Below are positions 7,927 through 16,405 of a stretch of 64,000 nucleotides of DNA, piece after piece (the stretch's first letter is position 1; every line of letters begins with the position of its first letter). The translations under genes and the position numbers were made by a program. This DNA is from Actinopolyspora mortivallis DSM 44261 (GTDB lineage Bacteria > Actinomycetota > Actinomycetes > Mycobacteriales > Pseudonocardiaceae), in assembly GCF_000384035.1 (NCBI RefSeq), contig NZ_KB913024.1:377317-441316 (forward strand). Reading direction: 5' to 3'. Under the pieces are notes generated by a model. It saw only the letters and a list, made by a program, of their open reading frames with translations, did not search any database and was not told the origin of the DNA.

Positions 7927-8733
7927 GACCGCATACGAGGACATGCTCACGCAGGCGATGATCGCCTTCAGGGTGACCAGCGCCGAGGGAGACAAGGGCG
8001 AGCTCGACTGCCGCATCCTGTTCCGACGAGACGTCGGTCCGTACGCCATGGCTTCGTTGAAGGGGTTCATCTCGGAGGACGGCCATCCCGTCGGTGGGCT
8101 GCTGTCGGAGATCCAGCAGCGGTGCCCCGTCGACAGTTATGGTGTCGATTTCGGGGTGGTCGACGGGTTCAAGAAGATCTGGGCGTTCTTTCCCGCCGGT
8201 GACTTCCAGTCGCTGTCGAGACTGTGGCCATGCCGTCGATGCCCCGCAGTCTGGCCGACAACGTCGATTTCTTCTCCCGCTACGGCCTGGATGAGAGGGT
8301 GGGGCTGGTCGGAATCGACTACTACGGCAGAACGGTGAACGTGTACTTCGGCAAACTGCCCGATGAGTGCCTCGAGCCGGAGGCCGTGCGGTCGATGCAC
8401 CGAGAGATCGGGCTCCCCGAGCCGAGTGACCAGATGTTGAAGCTCTGCGAGCAGTCCTTTGGGCTCTACTTCACCCTGAGTTGGGAATCCCCGAGGATAG
8501 AGCGGATCTCCTTCAGCGCGATAACGCCGGATCCGCTCTCGTTCCCCATGCGGCTCGGGTCGAGGATCGAGCGATTCGTGAAGAACGCACCGCACACGTA
8601 CTCCGGTGATCGGGTACAGATCTTGGCCATCAAGTCGTCCCCCGACGGGGAGTACCTCAATTTCGGATCGTACTACCAGATCTCTCCTGTGGTGCGGAGC
8701 CTGCTGGCGATGTCCTCGGGGGAATGGACGTGA
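7918..8733 (+). pseudogene. NphB/CloQ-type (ABBA) aromatic prenyltransferase, 5'-truncated and frameshifted
   Basis: Two frames together give one ABBA prenyltransferase. Frame one (7919-~8225) holds YEDMLTQAMIAFRVTSAEGD, ELDCRILFRR, GHPVGGLLSEIQQRCPV and DGFKKIWAFFP. Frame two (8224-8733) continues with MPSMPRSLADNVDFFSRYGL, TVNVYFGKL, FTLSWESPRIERISF and GEYLNFGSYYQIS. The order and spacing follow NphB (its VTGGFKKTYAFFP, IPSMPPAVAENAELFARYGL and LGAYYHIT) closely. The switch falls around 8218-8236 and needs one base gained or lost. About 35 N-terminal residues are absent; the frame runs instead into antisense MFS sequence. NphB-like enzymes attach geranyl groups to THN-derived naphthoquinones. 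As read, this copy makes no intact enzyme; a sequencing error could explain the frameshift but not the missing start. Confidence 0.82.
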
Positions 8734-9237
8734 TAAAATTTCTCCGGAATTGGGATGCGTGATGTGTAGAGGATCGTGCGGTAGTAGGTGGGTGTTCCAG
8801 TAGAGGAGCGATGTCCCGTGCCGGAGAGGCACGTGACCACAGTTGCTGCCGCGTCCGAGGCTCCTGGCGGTCGTCCCGGTGTGTTTCCCGGAGCCCTCGG
8901 TCCTCCTGTCACCCGTGCTCACGGCATCGAGCATCAGGTACGCGAGAGCGTCCATTATGTCCACTTGGTTACAGAAATGTATCAGGTGGTTGATGTTGGA
9001 ATCATTCATATGGGGACTATGGTCATGAACTATCAGGCGACGAAGAAGTCCCGGACCGGAGCAATCGAGAGGTCGAGGAGCCCCCTGCTCACGGGGCGGG
9101 TCGGGACAGTCGTGGAATCACCGGCCCACCGAGTTGCAGCAGGATCGGAGAGTGGTATCCATCACTCAGTCGTGCTGTGACGCCTCCCGCGTCGATGACA
9201 ACTCGTGGTCGCCTACGATTTCGAGGAGAGAGACCTT
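8734..9237. other. No supported gene (504 bp)
   Basis: Open frames exist on both strands (e.g. 8788-9180 forward) but show no recognisable domain, no convincing ribosome site and irregular codon use. The stretch is less GC-rich than average and probably contains decayed cluster sequence plus the promoter of the DoxX-like gene. Confidence 0.4.
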
Positions 9238-9621
9238 ATGAATCTGGCTCTGTGGATCGTTACCGGACTGCTGGCCGTCGTGATGCTGGTCGGCGGCACT
9301 ACGAAGCTGTTCGTCCCGAAGGAGAAGCTGGCCTCAACCGCCCACGGTGGCTGGACCGACGACTTCAGCGTTGGTTTCGTCAAGAGTCTCGGAGCTCTGG
9401 AGCTTCTGGCGGCGATCGGAATCATCGTTCCTGCCGTAGTCGGCATCGCGCCGATCATGGTACCGGTGACTGCGGTTTGCTGGGTTCTTCTGATGATCGG
9501 CGCGATGATCACGCATCTTCGTCGTCACGAGAAAACACCCGTCGTCGCGAACCTGATCTATCTGGCCATGGCCGCCTTCATCGCGTGGGGGCGCTTCGGT
9601 CCCGAGTCCTTCACCGTTTGA
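9238..9621 (+). CDS. DoxX-like small membrane protein
   Basis: The 127-residue protein starts at ATG 9238 behind GAGGAGAGAG. It has four hydrophobic helices: LWIVTGLLAVVMLVGGTTKL, then a helix around residues 45-70, one at 75-95, and LIYLAMAAFIAWGRF. The GxxKL motif after helix 1 and the KSLGALELLAAIG motif are typical of the DoxX-like family (DoxX_2). Such proteins sit next to oxidoreductases and redox or antibiotic genes; their biochemical role is uncertain. Here it lies inside the naphthoquinone cluster remnant, so a link to quinone redox is possible but not shown. Confidence 0.8.
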   Translation: MNLALWIVTGLLAVVMLVGGTTKLFVPKEKLASTAHGGWTDDFSVGFVKSLGALELLAAIGIIVPAVVGIAPIMVPVTAVCWVLLMIGAMITHLRRHEKTPVVANLIYLAMAAFIAWGRFGPESFTV

Positions 9622-10749
9622 TCGACTGCTCCCGGACCTTGAAGGGGGACCGGTCTGCGGGGCAGTGGGAGAGCGGGTGTGCGCATCGGGGAGAGTGGAG
9701 GAGTTCGCTCTCGTGCCGCATCACGTTGCCCCGTTTCTCGGACGGGACGGTGTCCGATACGAGGTGGTCGGAATTCTTCCGTCCGCGCATGCCACCGTCG
9801 CCAACGGATTTCCCGAACCCGTGTGCCGGGGCGAACAACCGGTGCCACGGTTGTGACCGCGGCTTACATGACTGGTCCTCAGCCCCACTTCGGGGACGAA
9901 TGTCGCGAAACCAGTTCGCTGCGGTCCTGCTGGGCGGATCGCTCCGCGAACTGGACGTACCTAGCGTGACACTACACGGTACGGTCTCCCGCACCGTGCT
10001 CAACAACGTGTTGATCGTGTGGTGAACGTGGCCGCGGTATTCGTCCTCCCCTTACCGGTGCGGTGTTCGCGCTCGTAACAGGAATCGTGCGATTCGTCCC
10101 GGGAGGAAATTCATCGCCTCCCCTGGACGGGAGGTGAGTACGAGGAAACTCGTCTCCGTCGCCGTCGAATTACGCTACTCCGAGCGTTATTTCGCGGAGG
10201 GGATTCCTTCCGTCCTCGGTGGCCGGGGTTGTGGCCGCGTCGTTCTCGACGTAGCATGTGTCGTGCGAATGGCGACACCTTCATTGTAATCGCCGTGCTT
10301 CGACTTTTTCGTCGGTGTTGTCGCCCGCTGATGTTCTCGCGGCCGAATCGTGTGGTCACTCCTGGTCACATTCCTTCCGAAAGCTCTCAGTACGCTGCGG
10401 GGTGGTGGCGAGTGGAACAGTGGCTCCGCTGTCGTATTGGCAGAAGTGCGGTCTTCAGGAGGACCGAAACGCACTTGACAATGGATCGTGGATCCGACGT
10501 CTCCCCGACGCTCATCGAAGTCGAATCCGCGGCCACGGGCAGCAGGTTCGCTTGTCGGGAGGTGTCACGGACGTCAGCTCGTCCTTCGTGTGGTCGGGCT
10601 GAGCGGGAGCGCACGGCAGGCGCTGTCCACAGCGGATCTGTCTGGCGAGCGACGTTACAGCTTCCCCTTCTCCTGAGTCCGACCTGAGCGAAATTACCGC
10701 GAGGTATATTACGAACCAGAGCCAGTGTACCAGAAAGTAAATTCCAGTC
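9622..10749. other. 1.1-kb stretch without a supported gene
   Basis: I find no domain or plausible start on either strand. Overlapping frames are short and have random-like composition. It likely holds degraded genes and the promoter region of the THN synthase (AT-rich near 10690-10745 with a possible -10 TATATT at about 10706). Confidence 0.4.
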
Positions 10750-11817
10750 ATGCCAATTTTATGCAGACCATCGGTGAATGTTCCTGAGTACGTCATCACT
10801 ATGGAGGAGACGCTGGATCTTGCCGAGAGAGCACATGCCGGAAAGCCGCAGCTCTCCTTGGCGCGCCGCTTGATCCAGAACACGGGAGTCCAAAAGAGAC
10901 ATGTGGTGCGTCCCATCGAGGAAACGCTTCGGCACCCCGGGTTCGAGGAACGCAACAGCGTCTACGAGGTAGAGTCGAAGAAGCGCACACCCGAAGTGAT
11001 CGAACAGGCTCTGGCAAACGCCAACCTGGCGACACATGATATCGATGCGATCATATACGTGTCGTGCACCGGATTTCTGATGCCGTCGCTGACCGCATGG
11101 TTGATCAACACCATGGGGTTTCGCACCGACACCCGGCAGATCCCCATCGCGCAGTTGGGTTGCGCGGCGGGCGGTGCGGCGATCAATCGTGCGTACGACT
11201 TCTGCGCGGCTCACCCCGAAAGCAATGTCTTGATCGTTTCGTGTGAGTTGTGCTCGTTGTGCTATCAGCCCGATGACGACGACGTCGGATCCCTGCTGTC
11301 CGATGGGTTGTTCGGTGACGCGGTGGCGGCGGCAGTGGTACGTGGAAGTGGCGGTATGGGTGTGGAGCTGGAGCGCAACGCTTCGTATCTCATTCCGGAC
11401 ACCGAGGACTGGATTTCCTATGCCGTGCGCGACACCGGATTTCACTTCCGGTTGGACCGTCGGGTTCCCGGCACGATGGAACCGCTCGCCCCGGTGCTGA
11501 ACGAGTTCGCTGCTGGACATGGTTGGGACGTTCGCAAGCTCGACTTCTACGTCATTCACGCCGGTGGCCCGCGGATTTTGGACGATCTTGGTGAGTTTCT
11601 GGGTGTTGATCGGAAGATGTTTCGTCACAGCTGGGCGACTCTCGTTGATTTCGGGAATGTCGCGAGTGCTGTGGTGCTCGATGCGTTGCGGAGGTTGTTC
11701 GAGGAGGATGCGCCGTCTGTGGGGGCGTCGGGGATGATCGCTGGTTTTGGTCCTGGCATTACCGCTGAGATGGCGGTGGGGCGTTGGTCCGTTGGTGGGG
11801 CGCAGGGGTCGCTCTGA
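10750..11817 (+). CDS. rppA: Type III polyketide synthase, 1,3,6,8-tetrahydroxynaphthalene synthase (RppA-like)
   Basis: The 355-residue enzyme would condense five malonyl-CoA units to THN, which oxidises to flaviolin. The thiolase-fold catalytic triad is complete: Cys138 (IAQLGCAAGG), His270 (VIHAGGP) and Asn303 (DFGNVAS), at the numbers I know for the Streptomyces griseus enzyme. Tyr224 (WISYAVRD), linked to use of malonyl as starter, and Cys106, Cys168 and Cys171, typical of THN synthases, are also present. It is ~17 residues shorter at the C-terminus than S. griseus RppA, outside the catalytic core. No P450 (rppB) follows; instead a prenyltransferase remnant lies upstream and a vanadium haloperoxidase downstream, the gene content of meroterpenoid clusters (napyradiomycin, merochlorin, naphterpin). 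Confidence 0.93.
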   Translation: MPILCRPSVNVPEYVITMEETLDLAERAHAGKPQLSLARRLIQNTGVQKRHVVRPIEETLRHPGFEERNSVYEVESKKRTPEVIEQALANANLATHDIDAIIYVSCTGFLMPSLTAWLINTMGFRTDTRQIPIAQLGCAAGGAAINRAYDFCAAHPESNVLIVSCELCSLCYQPDDDDVGSLLSDGLFGDAVAAAVVRGSGGMGVELERNASYLIPDTEDWISYAVRDTGFHFRLDRRVPGTMEPLAPVLNEFAAGHGWDVRKLDFYVIHAGGPRILDDLGEFLGVDRKMFRHSWATLVDFGNVASAVVLDALRRLFEEDAPSVGASGMIAGFGPGITAEMAVGRWSVGGAQGSL

Positions 11818-12071
11818 GTTCGGCGGGGCTTGTTCGGACGCTGCTCCCGGCGAGACGAGAAGCACGGGTAATCGCCGTTCCTGTGGGGCAGGAGCGGAAG
11901 TTGGTCACCAGGACGCGGGAAATCACGCCCAAGGACATCGCGGCCGACGGAGCCGCGGGGCGCACCTGAGGCGATCGGGGTGGTGATCCGTCACCGGGAT
12001 CACCACACCAGCGGCTGAAATCAGTACCGATGAAATCGGTAGATTGTTCAACGAAGAAAGGGTAAATTTCG

Positions 12072-13622
12072 ATGACGGCTTCCGAGAGTTCTTCCGCCTC
12101 GTCGTTTTCGCTGCAGCGCAGATCACTGCTCGCCGGTACGGCGACCGCGGTGTTACTCCCGCTGGGAAACATCAGTACCGCTACCGCCAGTCAGGCCACC
12201 CGATCGGAATCGAAGTCGAGCTGCGGTTTCGACCTCGACACCGACAACTTCATCCAGTACCTGTCTGACAACACAGATACTTCCGCAGTCTCGGACTTCA
12301 TCGCCCCCATGGATGTGACCATCCTGATCCGCTACACCTGCATGGCGCACAACGCGTGGTTCGACGCGTTGGCGCCTTACCACCCGACGGCGGTCGGCGT
12401 GTACTCAAAGCTCGAACGTCGCCCTCGCAGCGAAGCTCGCACCAACAGGAACAAGAACATCGCCGCGCTGTACGCCTGGCGTCATGTCATGAAAAGCGTG
12501 GTGCCGGCAGGGATGCCGACCTTCCGCTCGCTGATGAACTCGTTCGGCCTGGACCCTGACGACAACTCGGAGGACCCGACCACTCCGGTCGGCATCGGGA
12601 ACCTGGCCGGTAAGGCCGTAGTCGCGGCTCGCGTGCGGGACGGTATGAACCAGCTCGGCAACGAGGGCGCCCGGTACAACGGAAAGTCCTACGAGGATTA
12701 CACCGGTTACCGGCCCGAGAACAGCGCCTACGAACTGCGCAACCCCTCGCGTTGGCAACCGGAACTGCTGGAGCACGGCCGTCGTCTCGGCCAGGGGGAC
12801 GGCGACAAGGGCATGTTCATGATCCAGGTCTTCACCACCCCGCAGATGCGGCTGACCACGCCCTACACCTTCGAAGACCCGAGCAAGTTCCCCCTCTCTC
12901 CGCCTGCTCACAGCGATCACACAGACCGAGCCAACTACAAGCGCTCGGTGGACGAGGTCCTGGAAGTCTCAGCCGGTCTCACTGACGAGCAGAAGGTTAA
13001 GTCGGAGTTCTTCGACAACAAGTTCCTCGGCGTCGGCATGTCGACTCTCGTCGCTGCCGAGAACCACGAACTGGACCTGGATGGCTGGGTCCAGCTGCTC
13101 ATGATGACCGGTGTGGCGATGCTGGACGGCCTGATCGCCTGTTGGCACTACAAGAACAAGTACGACTCGGTGCGCCCGTTTAGCGCGGTCCAACACTTGT
13201 ACGGCACCACCGAGTTGACGGCGTGGGGCGGTCCCGGCGTGGGGGCCGTCAACGACATCCCCGCCAACGAGTGGACCAGCTATCTGAACGTGGGAAATCA
13301 CCCCGAATACCCGTCCGCCTCCACGACGGTAATCTCCGCCGAGGCGCAGGCGGCACGCCGCTACCTCAACTCCGACTCATTGAACTGGAGCTACACTTAC
13401 CCCGCCGGATCGTCGTTGGTGGAGCCGGGAATCACCCCTGCCAGGGATCTCGAGATGCGCTGGGCGACCTGGACCGACTTCGTTCAGGACGGCAGCACCA
13501 GTCGCCTGTGGGGCGGGGTGCACTTCTCGAAGTCGGCCGATGACTCCATCGATTTCGGCACGCAGTTCGGTGACCTGGCCTACGAGTACGTGCGGCGTTA
13601 CATCGACGGCAGCGTCCGGTAG
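12072..13622 (+). CDS. Tat-exported vanadium-dependent haloperoxidase (Streptomyces VCPO type)
   Basis: The 516-residue protein begins with a twin-arginine signal (SLQRRSLLAGTATAVLLP, residues 13-30). The vanadate site of the PAP2/haloperoxidase fold is visible: Lys361-x6-Arg368-Pro (KNKYDSVRP), HPEYPSAS at 410-417, and Arg478-x5-His484 (SRLWGGVHF). The histidine found after PSG in fungal and algal enzymes (His404 of the Curvularia enzyme) is Ser417 here. I recall that napyradiomycin enzymes such as NapH1 also have Ser at this site. Related enzymes oxidise and chlorinate THN-derived meroterpenoids and drive their cyclisation. Start ATG 12072 follows AAGAAAGGG. It is a separate gene 254 bp after the THN synthase, likely the same cluster. 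Confidence 0.9.
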   Translation: MTASESSSASSFSLQRRSLLAGTATAVLLPLGNISTATASQATRSESKSSCGFDLDTDNFIQYLSDNTDTSAVSDFIAPMDVTILIRYTCMAHNAWFDALAPYHPTAVGVYSKLERRPRSEARTNRNKNIAALYAWRHVMKSVVPAGMPTFRSLMNSFGLDPDDNSEDPTTPVGIGNLAGKAVVAARVRDGMNQLGNEGARYNGKSYEDYTGYRPENSAYELRNPSRWQPELLEHGRRLGQGDGDKGMFMIQVFTTPQMRLTTPYTFEDPSKFPLSPPAHSDHTDRANYKRSVDEVLEVSAGLTDEQKVKSEFFDNKFLGVGMSTLVAAENHELDLDGWVQLLMMTGVAMLDGLIACWHYKNKYDSVRPFSAVQHLYGTTELTAWGGPGVGAVNDIPANEWTSYLNVGNHPEYPSASTTVISAEAQAARRYLNSDSLNWSYTYPAGSSLVEPGITPARDLEMRWATWTDFVQDGSTSRLWGGVHFSKSADDSIDFGTQFGDLAYEYVRRYIDGSVR

Positions 13623-13807
13623 GTCTTCATCGTCCTGCCCCACGTGGTGAATTCGTTCGTCGGAATATGCCGTGTGGCTCTCGCCGCGAGCGCCCGACAT
13701 CGAACGGTGGCCGACCGATCCCGGGGCTGGCGGGAGAAAGCGGTGGTCCGCGGCTCTCGTCGCACTGCTGGTCCAAGGGAGTTTTCCGAGCCGCACAATC
13801 ATGAGTG

Positions 13808-13849
13808 CGAGCCCCGCGACACGAACCATCGGACGTCTCGCGGGGCTCG
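13808..13849. terminator. Bidirectional terminator after haloperoxidase
   Basis: A 12-bp perfect stem, CGAGCCCCGCGA / TCGCGGGGCTCG, surrounds an 18-nt loop. It lies between the haloperoxidase (stop 13622) and the minus-strand small gene ending at 13918. The 13623-13917 gap holds nothing else I can support. Confidence 0.7.
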
Positions 13850-13917
13850 TGCATTCACAGCGCCATGTCTCGCTCCCACCGGGCGGGGCGCGTTTCGGTT
13901 CACCGGGCGCCGAGAGC

Positions 13918-14088
13918 TCAGGGATGGATCCGTGCTCCTCTGGCCACCTTGTCCACGGCATTGCGCGGTCCGTGCACGTCCAGTCCCACCAGATCGAGTT
14001 CTTCCCACGGAACCGCCCAGACGGCGGCGTGGTTGTCCCCCTCGTTTCCGGCGCCGAACAACTCCGATGTGAACACCGAGACGGCCAT
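13918..14088 (-). CDS. Possible 56-residue protein of unknown function
   Basis: The frame from ATG 14088 gives a compact, plausibly folded peptide (MAVSVFTSELFGAGNEGDNH ... VPWEELDLVGLDVHGPRNAV ... ARIHP) with GC-rich third positions. It has no signal peptide and no family I know. The frame is open upstream to 14322 but that part looks random, and the ribosome site (GCGAGG) is weak and close. Small proteins of this size often accompany XRE regulators in actinomycetes; a regulator gene lies divergently at 14650. Confidence 0.45.
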   Translation of the reverse strand: MAVSVFTSELFGAGNEGDNHAAVWAVPWEELDLVGLDVHGPRNAVDKVARGARIHP

Positions 14089-14230
14089 ACCTCGCTCGAC
14101 GGCACGGGAGTGCGCGCGGGTCACGACTCCTCTCCGTTCCCTGTTCTCGCACACCGGCTGTTCACGTGGGGCAACGGGCGTGTCCTCGAAGTGCGAACGC
14201 GTCCGAAACAGCCCCGAAGGAACCCCAGCG

Positions 14231-14286
14231 CGGCCGGGGAGTTCCCACTCCCCGGCCGCCGGTCTCGACGACGTGGTGTCGAGACC
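14231..14286. terminator. Two back-to-back hairpins
   Basis: The first stem is 11 bp, CGGCCGGGGAG / CTCCCCGGCCG with a 6-nt loop (14231-14258). The second is 9 bp, GGTCTCGAC / GTCGAGACC with an 8-nt loop (14261-14286), followed by TTTC. They lie in a 560-bp gap (14089-14649) and are upstream, not downstream, of the nearest genes, so a terminator role is uncertain. Confidence 0.4.
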
Positions 14287-14442
14287 TTTCCCCCAGGGGC
14301 GGGTCTGCTCGCGACCACCCACGGCCCCGTGGATCTCTCCGGAACGAGTGCGGTTCGTCGCGAGGCCCGGCGATCCCCGTGGTGTCGTGTTCGGCTGTCA
14401 CCTCGGATTCTGGGTGTCGGCGGCCCCTGCGGACAACTGTGA

Positions 14443-14464
14443 CCGCCGGGGATATCCCCGGCGG
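14443..14464. promoter_or_regulatory. Perfect 22-bp palindrome, possible operator
   Basis: CCGCCGGGGAT and its exact reverse complement meet without a spacer, and a partial copy (GGGGGTATCCC) follows at once. It lies 186 bp upstream of the MmyB-like regulator start. It may be a regulator binding site or an RNA hairpin. Confidence 0.4.
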
Positions 14465-14649
14465 GGGTATCCCTGTCAGGAACACCGACCACGGTGGGTG
14501 TTCGTTCCGGCGGGTGGATGCGGGTCCGGACTTCGTGGAGTTCGGAGGGGGTGCCCCTGTCCGACAGCGCGGTGCTCGGTCTCCACCGAGAACACCGCCG
14601 GTAGTCAACCTGTCACCGTGCACGGGGCGTTTCGACATAGAATCGTGAC

Positions 14650-15429
14650 GTGCTCATCGAACCGCCGAGTTTCGGCAGCTACCTACGCCACCTGCGGTCC
14701 GGTGCTCCGCCGGCCGCGTTCGCACCCGACCCGGCCTATCGGACACCGCGTCCGGCGATGAACCGGGCGGAGCTGGCGACGGCGGCACGCACCAGCGTGG
14801 GCTATGTCCAGAAACTGGAACAGGGACACGCGGACAACCCCTCACCCGCCGTGGTGGACCGGCTGGCCGACGCGCTCGGAAGCACCTCGGTGGAACGACA
14901 GCACCTCCACGACCTGGCCAGCCCCCAGCGGAACGAGCACGGGGAGCAGGTCTCCCGCCAGGAGGTGACCCCGGTGCAGCGGGAAGCCGCCGACGGGCTG
15001 CACCCGAGTCTGGCCGCCTACGTCGACGAAGCCTGGAACGTGCTGTACTCCAACGCCGAGTACCGGCGGATGTTTCGGCGTATCACCGAGGTCGGCAACG
15101 TGCTGACCTGGTTCTTCTACGTTCCGGAGTCCAAGGCCGTCATGGTCGAGTGGGAGCACGAGGCGCGGCTGACGGTAGCCTGGCTGCGTGCTCTCATGGC
15201 GCGTCGGCCCGGCAACCCCCTGTTCGCCGAGATCCTGGAGACGCTCTCGCGCTCGGCGGAGTTCGTGCGGATGTGGGAGTCGCAGGAGGTGATCCTGGGC
15301 CGTCACAAGCCGCACTTCCTGGTTCACGACCTCGACCGCGGACGGGAGGTCGAGTTGCTGGCACAGGTCTATCCGACCCCGGACCCGAGCCAGCACATGC
15401 AGCTCTACCTGGGAATCCCGGCCAGGTAG
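14650..15429 (+). CDS. XRE regulator with MmyB-like ligand-binding domain
   Basis: The 259-residue protein has an N-terminal helix-turn-helix at residues ~35-75 (TSVGYVQKLEQGHADNPSPA) and a C-terminal MmyB-like domain from ~110, recognisable by EAWNVLYSNAEYRRMFR, VLTWFFYVPESK and the closing QLYLGIPAR. MmyB-family proteins, named from the methylenomycin cluster regulator, bind DNA and probably a fatty-acyl or other small ligand. Start is GTG 14650, about 10 bp from a potential -10, so it may be leaderless. It converges with the hydrolase gene, 4 bp apart; such regulators often control an adjacent oxidoreductase or hydrolase. Confidence 0.88.
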   Translation: MLIEPPSFGSYLRHLRSGAPPAAFAPDPAYRTPRPAMNRAELATAARTSVGYVQKLEQGHADNPSPAVVDRLADALGSTSVERQHLHDLASPQRNEHGEQVSRQEVTPVQREAADGLHPSLAAYVDEAWNVLYSNAEYRRMFRRITEVGNVLTWFFYVPESKAVMVEWEHEARLTVAWLRALMARRPGNPLFAEILETLSRSAEFVRMWESQEVILGRHKPHFLVHDLDRGREVELLAQVYPTPDPSQHMQLYLGIPAR

Positions 15430-15433
15430 GGCC

Positions 15434-16228
15434 TCACCGGTGCTCCAGTGAGTCCAAGAAGGACGCCAGCTGCGCGGTGGTCTCCTCCGGGTGCGTCAGG
15501 GTCGGCGCGTGGGCGGCGCCCTCCACCTCGTGCAGCGAGCTCGTGCGTGGGATGGCCGTGTGCAGGAACTCCATACGATCCCGGGGCACGGACACGTCCT
15601 TCGAACCGCGCAGCAGCAGCGTGGGACAGGCGATCTCGCCGAGACGGTGGGTGATGTCGTCGCGTTCGAGCAGGCACCGCGCGGGAAGACCGAGGGGAAG
15701 CGGCCGGGTTTTCCAGATCCGCCTCCAGTGCTCGGCCTGCGGGTGCTCTCCGATGATCTGGTGGGAGAGCGGAACGAGAAGTTCGTCCACGGCACCCCGT
15801 TCGCTCAGTTCGCCGAACATGGTGGTGTAGCTCCGGCGGTCCTCCTCGGAGAGCGCGTGCGCCTCGGTGGCCAGCAGCAGGAGACCGGTGACCCGGTGCG
15901 GGGCGAGCAGCGCCGTGCGCAGCGCGGTGAACCCGCCCTGGGACAGCCCTCCGACGACCGCGTTCCGGATGCCCAGCCGGTCCATCAGTCCGAGCACGTC
16001 GCGCGCGGTGTCCCAGTAGGTGAACGGTGCGTCACCGGTGGTGCTGTTGCCGTGCCCGCGCGCGTCCCAGGTCACCACCCGGTATCCGCGGGAGGAGAGG
16101 GCCTCGGCCTGGGCGGCGAACATGGTGTGGTCCAGGAAGAAGCCGTGTCCCAACAGCACGGCGGGACGGTGCTCGCCGCCGGTGTCGGCGAAGTACATCT
16201 CGTGCCCGTTGACAGAGGACAGTGGCAT
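15434..16228 (-). CDS. Alpha/beta-hydrolase
   Basis: The 264-residue enzyme shows the fold's main motifs: LLGHGFFLDHTMF (oxyanion loop), TWDARGHGNS, the nucleophile elbow GLSQGG near residue 95, and a late catalytic His in VEGAAHAPTLTHPEE. The acid is likely the Asp in LLRGSKDVSVP. It has no signal peptide, so it is cytoplasmic. The closest general kinds are 3-oxoadipate enol-lactonase-like and haloalkane/epoxide-type hydrolases; the substrate is unknown. It ends 4 bp from the MmyB-like regulator. Confidence 0.88.
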   Translation of the reverse strand: MPLSSVNGHEMYFADTGGEHRPAVLLGHGFFLDHTMFAAQAEALSSRGYRVVTWDARGHGNSTTGDAPFTYWDTARDVLGLMDRLGIRNAVVGGLSQGGFTALRTALLAPHRVTGLLLLATEAHALSEEDRRSYTTMFGELSERGAVDELLVPLSHQIIGEHPQAEHWRRIWKTRPLPLGLPARCLLERDDITHRLGEIACPTLLLRGSKDVSVPRDRMEFLHTAIPRTSSLHEVEGAAHAPTLTHPEETTAQLASFLDSLEHR

Positions 16229-16405
16229 TCGTGTTCCTTCCCCACGGTGCGTCCGTTCCGGTCAGTGTCCCGGACCGACCCGATTTTGCGATACTACTCA
16301 GTTTCACCGGTGGTTCGGCAGACCCCCGGATCCCGGCGGTGAGCACGCGCGATCGGTCCGTGACCAGAGGCCCCACGACGGGTGGGGTGGCTTATCGTCG
16401 TGGTC

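Noticed and set aside
8137-9009. 290-codon minus-strand frame
   Set aside because: Most of it is antisense to the prenyltransferase remnant, and the rest shows no domain.
9177-10025. 282-codon forward frame over the DoxX-like gene
   Set aside because: It overlaps the DoxX-like gene in another phase and is Arg/Ser-rich without motifs.
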